Part shown: positions 1-11,700 of the stretch, piece after piece
How positions within the stretch are numbered: the first letter of the stretch is position 1
How the letters are laid out: each line of letters starts with the position of its first letter
NCBI GenBank assembly: GCA_029718625.1
Contig: JAINUF010000027.1
Span: 1,038,676 to 1,102,675, forward strand
Length of the DNA stretch: 64,000 bases
Direction of reading: 5' to 3'
Source of the DNA: Synaphobranchus kaupii
Lineage: Eukaryota > Chordata > Actinopteri > Anguilliformes > Synaphobranchidae
Notes under the pieces: generated by a model
Databases searched by the model: none
Seen by the model: the letters and a program-made list of their open reading frames with translations, nothing else
Told to the model about the DNA's origin: nothing
Position numbers and translations under genes: made by a program

Positions 1-7
1 GTACATT

Positions 8-24
8 TTTTGCCTTTGGCAAAA
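8..24. repeat. Inverted repeat TTTTGCC-TTW-GGCAAAA in each unit
   Basis: A perfect 7-bp stem (TTTTGCC and GGCAAAA) around a 3-base loop. In all units inspected the arms are unchanged, and the recurrent polymorphism falls in the loop (TTT or TTA). It could form a small hairpin or bind a dimeric protein. Function is inferred only. Confidence 0.75.
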
Positions 25-278
25 TTATTATTATGGTGAATTGTATTATCATGCTGAGTTTGATTTTATAAGGATTTGTATTAAACAATATATGAATTTT
101 CGAATGAAATCTAGTCTGTAATAACTTCACATGTCAAATCACTGTGAAACAGCTCGGGCTCTATCTTGACAATCTTAGCACTTGGTCTAAACACATGGCG
201 CAACTGCATTTAGGGTGTGACCAAGTCCACTTTTGCTAGTTAGACAGTGTGTTTTTTGAGCGCGAAGCACAGCGCAAC

Positions 279-286
279 ATGCAAAT
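279..286 (+). promoter_or_regulatory. Octamer motif ATGCAAAT in each unit
   Basis: A perfect match to the POU-domain (Oct) octamer ATGCAAAT. It is retained in every unit, including those carrying C-to-G at position 278, just before it. The match is plain, but regulatory use is unproven and an 8-bp match in a 591-bp unit may be chance. Confidence 0.35.
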
Positions 287-425
287 GGGCTGAACTTAGT
301 CTCTTCATTAATTATAGGTGTGTCTTGCAAGGAATATACTATATGGATCATTTATTTTCAGTGGTTTTGTCATTGCAACCTGGCAACCCTGAGTGCATGT
401 GGGGAATCTGTCAAAAACATGATCT

Positions 426-470
426 ACCATGATATTCCATTCCATGGTCAACACTGCCATCTAGTGGCAG
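426..470. repeat. Two adjacent short inverted repeats in each unit
   Basis: ACCATG (426-431) pairs with CATGGT (443-448), and CTGCCA (454-459) pairs with TGGCAG (465-470) around TCTAG. The second is altered in some units: GGGGCAG in those whose landmark is at 2020, 7336 and 10290, and GTAGCAG in those at 7926 and 10880. It is not perfectly maintained. Confidence 0.55.
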
Positions 471-3400
471 GAAATGTTAATTCTTTCGTTTAAATAGTGT
501 TCATTTTCAACGTCTTCTGCTTTGGAATGTGTAATACATATACACCAATTACAATTACATGAGAAAGGAATCAATTAGTAAATTTCTATCTGTACATTTT
601 TTGCCTTAGGCAAAATTACTATTATGGTGAATTGTATTATCATGCTGAGTTTGATTTTATAAGGATTTGTATTAAACAATATATGAATTTTCGAATGAAA
701 TCTAGTCTGTAATAACTTCACATGTCAAATCACTGTGAAACAGCTCGGGCTCTATCTTGCCAATCTTAGCACTTGGTCTAAACACATGGCGCAACTGCAT
801 TTAGGGTGTGACCAAGTCCACTTTTGCTAGTTAGACAGTGTGTTTTTTGAGCGCGAAGCACAGCGCAACATGCAAATGGGCTGAACTTAGTCTCTTCATT
901 AATTATAGGTGTGTCTTGCAAGGAATATACTATATGGATCATTTATTTTCAGTGGTTTTGTCATTGCAACCTGGCAACCCTGAGTGCATGTGGGGAATCT
1001 GTCAAAAACATGATCTACCATGATATTCCATTCCATGGTCAACACTGCCATCTAGTGGCAGGAAATATTAATTCTTTCGTTTAAATACTGTTCATTTTCA
1101 ACGTCTTCTGCTTTGGAATGTGTAATACATATACACCAATTACAATTACATGAGAAAGGAATCAATTAGTAAATTTCTATCTGTACATTTTTTGCCTTAG
1201 GCAAAATTACTATTATGGTGAATTGTATTATCATGCTGAGTTTGATTTTATAAGGATTTGTATTAAACAATATATGAATTTTCGAATGAAATCTAGTCTG
1301 TAATAACTTCACATGTCAAATCACTGTGAAACAGCTTGGGCTCTATCTTGACAATCTTAGCACTTGGTCTAAACACATGGCGCAACTGCATTTAGGGTGT
1401 GACCAAGTCCACTTTTGCTAGTTAGACAGTGTGTTTTTTGAGCGCGAAGCACAGCGCAACATGCAAATGGGCTGAACTTAGTCTCTTCATTAATTATAGG
1501 TGTGTCTTGCAAGGAATATACTATATGGATCATTTATTTTCAGTGGTTTTGTCATTGCAACCTGGCAACCCTGAGTGCATGTGGGGAATCTGTCAAAAAC
1601 ATGATCTACCATGATATTCCATTCCATGGTCAACACTGCCATCTAGTGGCAGGAAATGTTAATTCTTTCGTTTAAATACTGTTCATTTTCAACGTCTTCT
1701 GCTTTGAAATGTGTAATACATATACACCAATTACAATTACATGAGAAAGGAATCAATTAATAAATTTCTATCTGTACATTTTTTGCCTTTGGCAAAATTA
1801 TTATTATGGTGAATTGTATTATCATGCTGAGTTTGATTTTATAAGGATTTGTATTAAACAATATATGAATTTTCGAATGAAATCTAGTCTGTAATAACTT
1901 CACATGTCAAATCACTGTGAAACAGCTCGGGCTCTATCTTGACAATCTTAGCACTTGGTCTAAACACATGGCGCAACTGCATTTAGGGTGTGACCAAGTC
2001 CACTTTTGCTAGTTAGACAGTGTGTTTTTTGAGCGCGAAGCACAGCGCAACATGCAAATGGGCTGAACTTAGTCTCTTCATTAATTATAGGTGTGTCTTG
2101 CAAGGAATATACTATATGGATCATTTATTTTCAGTGGTTTTGTCATTGCAACCTGGCAACCCTGAGTGCATGTGGGGAATCTGTCAAAACATGATCTACC
2201 ATGATATTCCATTCCATGGTCAACACTGCCATCTAGGGGCAGGAAATGTTAATTCTTTCGTTTAAATACTGTTCATTTTCAACGTCTTCTGCTTTGAAAT
2301 GTGTAATACATATACACCAATTACAATTACATGAGAAAGGAATCAATTAATAAATTTCTATCTGTACATTTTTTGCCTTTGGCAAAATTATTATTATGGT
2401 GAATTGTATTATCATGCTGAGTTTGATTTTATAAGGATTTGTATTAAACAATATATGAATTTTCGAATTAAATCTAGTCTGTAATAACTTCACATGTCAA
2501 ATCACTGTGAAACAGCTCGGGCTCTATCTTGACAATCTTAGCACTTGGTCTAAACACATGGCGCAACTGCATTTAGGGTGTGACCAAGTCCACTTTTGCT
2601 AGTTAGACAGTGTGTTTTTTGAGCGCGAAGCACAGCGCAACATGCAAATGGGCTGAACTTAGTCTCTTCATTAATTATAGGTGTGTCTTGCAAGGAATAT
2701 ACTATATGGATCATTTATTTTCAGTGGTTTTGTCATTGCAACCTGGCAACCCTGAGTGCATGTGGGGAATCTGTCAAAAACATGATCTACCATGATATTC
2801 CATTCCATGGTCAACACTGCCATCTAGTGGCAGGAAATGTTAATTCTTTCGTTTAAATACTGTTCATTTTCAACGTCTTCTGCTTTGGAATGTGTAATAC
2901 ATATACACCAATTACAATTACATGAGAAAGGAATCAATTAGTAAATTTCTATCTGTACATTTTTTGCCTTAGGCAAAATTACTATTATGGTGAATTGTAT
3001 TATCATGCTGAGTTTGATTTTATAAGGATTTGTATTAAACAATATATGAATTTTCCAATTAAATCTAGTCTGTAATAACTTCACATGTCAAATCACTGTG
3101 AAACAGCTCGGGCTCTATCTTGACAATCTTAGCACTTGGTCTAAACACATGGCGCAACTGCATTTAGGGTGTGACCAAGTCCACTTTTGCTAGTTAGACA
3201 GTGTGTTTTTTGAGCGCGAAGCACAGCGCAACATGCAAATGGGCTGAACTTAGTCTCTTCATTAATTATAGGTGTGTCTTGCAAGGAATATACTATATGG
3301 ATCATTTATTTTCAGTGGTTTTGTCATTGCAACCTGGCAACCCTGAGTGCATGTGGGGAATCTGTCAAAAACATGATCTACCATGATATTCCATTCCATG

Positions 3401-5349
3401 GTCAACACTGCCATCTAGTGGCAGGAAATGTTAATTCTTTCGTTTAAATACTGTTCATTTTCAACGTCTTCTGCTTTGGAATGTGTAATACATATACACC
3501 AATTACAATTACATGAGAAAGGAATCAATTAGTAAATTTCTATCTGTACATTTTTTGCCTTAGGCAAAATTACTATTATGGTGAATTGTATTATCATGCT
3601 GAGTTTGATTTTATAAGGATTTGTATTAAACAATATATGAATTTTCGAATGAAATCTAGTCTGTAATAACTTCACATGTCAAATCACTGTGAAACAGCTC
3701 GGGCTCTATCTTGACAATCTTAGCACTTGGTCTAAACACATGGCGCAACTGCATTTAGGGTGTGACCAAGTCCACTTTTGCTAGTTAGACAGTGTGTTTT
3801 TTGAGCGCGAAGCACAGCGCAACATGCAAATGGGCTGAACTTAGTCTCTTCATTAATTATAGGTGTGTCTTGCAAGGAATATACTATATGGATCATTTAT
3901 TTTCAGTGGTTTTGTCATTGCAACCTGGCAACCCTGAGTGCATGTGGGGAATCTGTCAAAACATGATCTACCATGATATTCCATTCCATGGTCAACACTG
4001 CCATCTAGTGGCAGGAAATGTTAATTCTTTCGTTTAAATACTGTTCATTTTCAACGTCTTCTGCTTTGAAATGTGTAATACATATACACCAATTACAATT
4101 ACATGAGAAAGGAATCAATTAGTAAATTTCTATCTGTACATTTTTTGCCTTTGGCAAAATTACTATTATGGTGAATTGTATTATCATGCTGAGTTTGATT
4201 TTATAAGGATTTGTATTAAACAATATATGAATTTTCGAATGAAATCTAGTCTGTAATAACTTCACATGTCAAATCACTGTGAAACAGCTCGGGCTCTATC
4301 TTGACAATCTTAGCACTTGGTCTAAACACATGGCGCAACTGCATTTAGGGTGTGACCAAGTCCACTTTTGCTAGTTAGACAGTGTGTTTTTTGAGCGCGA
4401 AGCACAGCGCAACATGCAAATGGGCTGAACTTAGTCTCTTCATTAATTATAGGTGTGTCTTGCAAGGAATATACTATATGGATCATTTATTTTCAGTGGT
4501 TTTGTCATTGCAACCTGGCAACCCTGAGTGCATGTGGGGAATCTGTCAAAAACATGATCTACCATGATATTCCATTCCATGGTCAACACTGCCATCTAGT
4601 GGCAGGAAATGTTAATTCTTTCGTTTAAATACTGTTCATTTTCAACGTCTTCTGCTTTGGAATGTGTAATACATATACACCAATTACAATTACATGAGAA
4701 AGGAATCAATTAGTAAATTTCTATCTGTACATTTTTTGCCTTAGGCAAAATTACTATTATGGTGAATTGTATTATCATGCTGAGTTTGATTTTATAAGGA
4801 TTTGTATTAAACAATATATGAATTTTCGAATGAAATCTAGTCTGTAATAACTTCACATGTCAAATCACTGTGAAACAGCTCGGGCTCTATCTTGACAATC
4901 TTAGCACTTGGTCTAAACACATGGCGCAACTGCATTTAGGGTGTGACCAAGTCCACTTTTGCTAGTTAGACAGTGTGTTTTTTGAGCGCGAAGCACAGCG
5001 CAACATGCAAATGGGCTGAACTTAGTCTCTTCATTAATTATAGGTGTGTCTTGCAAGGAATATACTATATGGATCATTTATTTTCAGTGGTTTTGTCATT
5101 GCAACCTGGCAACCCTGAGTGCATGTGGGGAATCTGTCAAAACATGATCTACCATGATATTCCATTCCATGGTCAACACTGCCATCTAGTGGCAGGAAAT
5201 GTTAATTCTTTCGTTTAAATACTGTTCATTTTCAACGTCTTCTGCTTTGAAATGTGTAATACATATACACCAATTACAATTACATGAGAAAGGAATCAAT
5301 TAGTAAATTTCTATCTGTACATTTTTTGCCTTTGGCAAAATTACTATTA

Positions 5350-8300
5350 TGGTGAATTGTATTATCATGCTGAGTTTGATTTTATAAGGATTTGTATTAA
5401 ACAATATATGAATTTTCGAATGAAATCTAGTCTGTAATAACTTCACATGTCAAATCACTGTGAAACAGCTCGGGCTCTATCTTGACAATCTTAGCACTTG
5501 GTCTAAACACATGGCGCAACTGCATTTAGGGTGTGACCAAGTCCACTTTTGCTAGTTAGACAGTGTGTTTTTTGAGCGCGAAGCACAGCGCAACATGCAA
5601 ATGGGCTGAACTTAGTCTCTTCATTAATTATAGGTGTGTCTTGCAAGGAATATACTATATGGATCATTTATTTTCAGTGGTTTTGTCATTGCAACCTGGC
5701 AACCCTGAGTGCATGTGGGGAATCTGTCAAAAACATGATCTACCATGATATTCCATTCCATGGTCAACACTGCCATCTAGTGGCAGGAAATGTTAATTCT
5801 TTCGTTTAAATAGTGTTCATTTTCAACGTCTTCTGCTTTGGAATGTGTAATACATATACACCAATTACAATTACATGAGAAAGGAATCAATTAGTAAATT
5901 TCTATCTGTACATTTTTTGCCTTAGGCAAAATTACTATTATGGTGAATTGTATTATCATGCTGAGTTTGATTTTATAAGGATTTGTATTAAACAATATAT
6001 GAATTTTCGAATGAAATCTAGTCTGTAATAACTTCACATGTCAAATCACTGTGAAACAGCTCGGGCTCTATCTTGCCAATCTTAGCACTTGGTCTAAACA
6101 CATGGCGCAACTGCATTTAGGGTGTGACCAAGTCCACTTTTGCTAGTTAGACAGTGTGTTTTTTGAGCGCGAAGCACAGCGCAACATGCAAATGGGCTGA
6201 ACTTAGTCTCTTCATTAATTATAGGTGTGTCTTGCAAGGAATATACTATATGGATCATTTATTTTCAGTGGTTTTGTCATTGCAACCTGGCAACCCTGAG
6301 TGCATGTGGGGAATCTGTCAAAAACATGATCTACCATGATATTCCATTCCATGGTCAACACTGCCATCTAGTGGCAGGAAATGTTAATTCTTTCGTTTAA
6401 ATACTGTTCATTTTCAACGTCTTCTGCTTTGGAATGTGTAATACATATACACCAATTACAATTACATGAGAAAGGAATCAATTAGTAAATTTCTATCTGT
6501 ACATTTTTTGCCTTAGGCAAAATTACTATTATGGTGAATTGTATTATCATGCTGAGTTTGATTTTATAAGGATTTGTATTAAACAATATATGAATTTTCG
6601 AATGAAATCTAGTCTGTAATAACTTCACATGTCAAATCACTGTGAAACAGCTTGGGCTCTATCTTGACAATCTTAGCACTTGGTCTAAACACATGGCGCA
6701 ACTGCATTTAGGGTGTGACCAAGTCCACTTTTGCTAGTTAGACAGTGTGTTTTTTGAGCGCGAAGCACAGCGCAACATGCAAATGGGCTGAACTTAGTCT
6801 CTTCATTAATTATAGGTGTGTCTTGCAAGGAATATACTATATGGATCATTTATTTTCAGTGGTTTTGTCATTGCAACCTGGCAACCCTGAGTGCATGTGG
6901 GGAATCTGTCAAAAACATGATCTACCATGATATTCCATTCCATGGTCAACACTGCCATCTAGTGGCAGGAAATGTTAATTCTTTCGTTTAAATACTGTTC
7001 ATTTTCAACGTCTTCTGCTTTGAAATGTGTAATACATATACACCAATTACAATTACATGAGAAAGGAATCAATTAATAAATTTCTATCTGTACATTTTTT
7101 GCCTTTGGCAAAATTATTATTATGGTGAATTGTATTATCATGCTGAGTTTGATTTTATAAGGATTTGTATTAAACAATATATGAATTTTCGAATGAAATC
7201 TAGTCTGTAATAACTTCACATGTCAAATCACTGTGAAACAGCTCGGGCTCTATCTTGACAATCTTAGCACTTGGTCTAAACACATGGCGCAACTGCATTT
7301 AGGGTGTGACCAAGTCCACTTTTGCTAGTTAGACAGTGTGTTTTTTGAGCGCGAAGCACAGCGCAACATGCAAATGGGCTGAACTTAGTCTCTTCATTAA
7401 TTATAGGTGTGTCTTGCAAGGAATATACTATATGGATCATTTATTTTCAGTGGTTTTGTCATTGCAACCTGGCAACCCTGAGTGCATGTGGGGAATCTGT
7501 CAAAACATGATCTACCATGATATTCCATTCCATGGTCAACACTGCCATCTAGGGGCAGGAAATGTTAATTCTTTCGTTTAAATACTGTTCATTTTCAACG
7601 TCTTCTGCTTTGAAATGTGTAATACATATACACCAATTACAATTACATGAGAAAGGAATCAATTAATAAATTTCTATCTGTACATTTTTTGCCTTTGGCA
7701 AAATTATTATCATGGTGAATTGTATTATCATGCTGAGTTTGATTTTATAAGGATTTGTATTAAACAATATATGAATTTTCGAATGAAATCTAGTCTGTAA
7801 TAACTTCACATGTCAAATCACTGTGAAACAGCTCGGGCTCTATCTTGACAATCTTAGCACTTGGTCTAAACACATGGCGCAACTGCATTTAGGGTGTGAC
7901 CAAGTCCACTTTTGCTAGTTAGACAGTGTGTTTTTTGAGCGCGAAGCACAGCGCAAGATGCAAATGGGCTGAACTTAGTCTCTTCATTAATTATAGGTGT
8001 GTCTTGCAAGGAATATACTATATGGATCATTTATTTTCAGTGGTTTTGTCATTGCAACCTGGCAACCCTGAGTGCATGTGGGGAATCTGTCAAAAACATG
8101 ATCTACCATGATATTCCATTCCATGGTCAACACTGCCATCTAGTAGCAGGAAATGTTAATTATTTCGTTTAAATACTGTTCATTTTCAACGTCTTCTGCT
8201 TTGGAATGTGTAATACATATACACCAATTACAATTACATGAGAAAGGAATCAATTAGTAAATTTCTATCTGTACATTTTTTGCCTTAGGCAAAATTACTA

Positions 8301-11300
8301 TTATGGTGAATTGTATTATCATGCTGAGTTTGATTTTATAAGGATTTGTATTAAACAATATATGAATTTTCGAATGAAATCTAGTCTGTAATAACTTCAC
8401 ATGTCAAATCACTGTGAAACAGCTCGGGCTCTATCTTGACAATCTTAGCACTTGGTCTAAACACATGGCGCAACTGCATTTAGGGTGTGACCAAGTCCAC
8501 TTTTGCTAGTTAGACAGTGTGTTTTTTGAGCGCGAAGCACAGCGCAACATGCAAATGGGCTGAACTTAGTCTCTTCATTAATTATAGGTGTGTCTTGCAA
8601 GGAATATACTATATGGATCATTTATTTTCAGTGGTTTTGTCATTGCAACCTGGCAACCCTGAGTGCATGTGGGGAATCTGTCAAAAACATGATCTACCAT
8701 GATATTCCATTCCATGGTCAACACTGCCATCTAGTGGCAGGAAATGTTAATTCTTTCGTTTAAATAGTGTTCATTTTCAACGTCTTCTGCTTTGGAATGT
8801 GTAATACATATACACCAATTACAATTACATGAGAAAGGAATCAATTAGTAAATTTCTATCTGTACATTTTTTGCCTTAGGCAAAATTACTATTATGGTGA
8901 ATTGTATTATCATGCTGAGTTTGATTTTATAAGGATTTGTATTAAACAATATATGAATTTTCGAATGAAATCTAGTCTGTAATAACTTCACATGTCAAAT
9001 CACTGTGAAACAGCTCGGGCTCTATCTTGCCAATCTTAGCACTTGGTCTAAACACATGGCGCAACTGCATTTAGGGTGTGACCAAGTCCACTTTTGCTAG
9101 TTAGACAGTGTGTTTTTTGAGCGCGAAGCACAGCGCAACATGCAAATGGGCTGAACTTAGTCTCTTCATTAATTATAGGTGTGTCTTGCAAGGAATATAC
9201 TATATGGATCATTTATTTTCAGTGGTTTTGTCATTGCAACCTGGCAACCCTGAGTGCATGTGGGGAATCTGTCAAAAACATGATCTACCATGATATTCCA
9301 TTCCATGGTCAACACTGCCATCTAGTGGCAGGAAATGTTAATTCTTTCGTTTAAATACTGTTCATTTTCAACGTCTTCTGCTTTGGAATGTGTAATACAT
9401 ATACACCAATTACAATTACATGAGAAAGGAATCAATTAGTAAATTTCTATCTGTACATTTTTTGCCTTAGGCAAAATTACTATTATGGTGAATTGTATTA
9501 TCATGCTGAGTTTGATTTTATAAGGATTTGTATTAAACAATATATGAATTTTCGAATGAAATCTAGTCTGTAATAACTTCACATGTCAAATCACTGTGAA
9601 ACAGCTTGGGCTCTATCTTGACAATCTTAGCACTTGGTCTAAACACATGGCGCAACTGCATTTAGGGTGTGACCAAGTCCACTTTTGCTAGTTAGACAGT
9701 GTGTTTTTTGAGCGCGAAGCACAGCGCAACATGCAAATGGGCTGAACTTAGTCTCTTCATTAATTATAGGTGTGTCTTGCAAGGAATATACTATATGGAT
9801 CATTTATTTTCAGTGGTTTTGTCATTGCAACCTGGCAACCCTGAGTGCATGTGGGGAATCTGTCAAAAACATGATCTACCATGATATTCCATTCCATGGT
9901 CAACACTGCCATCTAGTGGCAGGAAATGTTAATTCTTTCGTTTAAATACTGTTCATTTTCAACGTCTTCTGCTTTGAAATGTGTAATACATATACACCAA
10001 TTACAATTACATGAGAAAGGAATCAATTAATAAATTTCTATCTGTACATTTTTTGCCTTTGGCAAAATTATTATTATGGTGAATTGTATTATCATGCTGA
10101 GTTTGATTTTATAAGGATTTGTATTAAACAATATATGAATTTTCGAATGAAATCTAGTCTGTAATAACTTCACATGTCAAATCACTGTGAAACAGCTCGG
10201 GCTCTATCTTGACAATCTTAGCACTTGGTCTAAACACATGGCGCAACTGCATTTAGGGTGTGACCAAGTCCACTTTTGCTAGTTAGACAGTGTGTTTTTT
10301 GAGCGCGAAGCACAGCGCAACATGCAAATGGGCTGAACTTAGTCTCTTCATTAATTATAGGTGTGTCTTGCAAGGAATATACTATATGGATCATTTATTT
10401 TCAGTGGTTTTGTCATTGCAACCTGGCAACCCTGAGTGCATGTGGGGAATCTGTCAAAACATGATCTACCATGATATTCCATTCCATGGTCAACACTGCC
10501 ATCTAGGGGCAGGAAATGTTAATTCTTTCGTTTAAATACTGTTCATTTTCAACGTCTTCTGCTTTGAAATGTGTAATACATATACACCAATTACAATTAC
10601 ATGAGAAAGGAATCAATTAATAAATTTCTATCTGTACATTTTTTGCCTTTGGCAAAATTATTATCATGGTGAATTGTATTATCATGCTGAGTTTGATTTT
10701 ATAAGGATTTGTATTAAACAATATATGAATTTTCGAATGAAATCTAGTCTGTAATAACTTCACATGTCAAATCACTGTGAAACAGCTCGGGCTCTATCTT
10801 GACAATCTTAGCACTTGGTCTAAACACATGGCGCAACTGCATTTAGGGTGTGACCAATTCCACTTTTGCTAGTTAGACAGTGTGTTTTTTGAGCGCGAAG
10901 CACAGCGCAAGATGCAAATGGGCTGAACTTAGTCTCTTCATTAATTATAGGTGTGTCTTGCAAGGAATATACTATATGGATCATTTATTTTCAGTGGTTT
11001 TGTCATTGCAACCTGGCAACCCTGAGTGCATGTGGGGAATCTGTCAAAAACATGATCTACCATGATATTCCATTCCATGGTCAACACTGCCATCTAGTAG
11101 CAGGAAATGTTAATTATTTCGTTTAAATACTGTTCATTTTCAACGTCTTCTGCTTTGGAATGTGTAATACATATACACCAATTACAATTACATGAGAAAG
11201 GAATCAATTTGTAAATTTCTATCTGTACATTTTTTGCCTTAGGCAAAATTACTATTATGGTGAATTGTATTATCATGCTGAGTTTGATTTTATAAGGATT

Positions 11301-11700
11301 TGTATTAAACAATATATGAATTTTCGAATGAAATCTAGTCTGTAATAACTTCACATGTCAAATCACTGTGAAACAGCTCGGGCTCTATCTTGACAATCTT
11401 AGCACTTGGTCTAAACACATGGCGCAACTGCATTTAGGGTGTGACCAAGTCCACTTTTGCTAGTTAGACAGTGTGTTTTTTGAGCGCGAAGCACAGCGCA
11501 ACATGCAAATGGGCTGAACTTAGTCTCTTCATTAATTATAGGTGTGTCTTGCAAGGAATATACTATATGGATCATTTATTTTCAGTGGTTTTGTCATTGC
11601 AACCTGGCAACCCTGAGTGCATGTGGGGAATCTGTCAAAAACATGATCTACCATGATATTCCATTCCATGGTCAACACTGCCATCTAGTGGCAGGAAATG
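5350..11700 (+). repeat. Five-unit tandem duplication inside the satellite
   Basis: Units whose landmark starts at 5563, 6154, 6745, 7336 and 7926 carry in order: TAGTG then TTGCC; CTTGGG; the A-A-T-T haplotype; the 590-bp GGGGCAG unit followed by TTATCATGG; and AAGATG with TAGTAGCAG and TTATTTCG. The units at 8517, 9108, 9699, 10290 and 10880 repeat the same markers in the same order, offset 2,954 bp. Private changes distinguish the second copy, such as GACCAATTCC near 10854 and TTTGTAAAT near 11209. The exact edges are approximate. Confidence 0.85.

Larger units (their letters stand above)
1..591 (+). repeat. Representative satellite unit (591 bp)
   Basis: One full AT-rich unit, phased on GTACATTTTTTG. 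It contains a 7-bp-stem inverted repeat at 8-24, a GCGC-containing patch at 259-275, a perfect ATGCAAAT octamer at 279-286, a 6-bp inverted repeat at 426-448, a second at 454-470, and a half-matching CENP-B-like sequence at 484-500. The length equals 3 x 197 bp, close to three nucleosome repeats, but I see no convincing 197-bp internal sub-repeat. There is no credible gene: the longest open frame lacks an ATG start. Confidence 0.95.

Noticed and set aside
247..432. 61-codon open frame repeated in nearly every satellite unit
   Set aside because: It starts at GTG, not ATG, in a eukaryotic context, has no protein features, and is repeated only because the DNA is. It breaks without consequence in units with indels (588, 590 and 592 bp).
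457..470. CTCF-like core CCATCTAGTGGCAG in each unit
   Set aside because: Matches about 11 of 14 consensus positions with mismatches in key central bases, and overlaps a simple inverted repeat. Too weak.
11094..11354. 86-codon minus-strand open frame (also 52679-52939)
   Set aside because: Appears only where a single substitution (TTTGTAAAT or AAATAGTAAAT) removes a stop in one unit. Chance opening.
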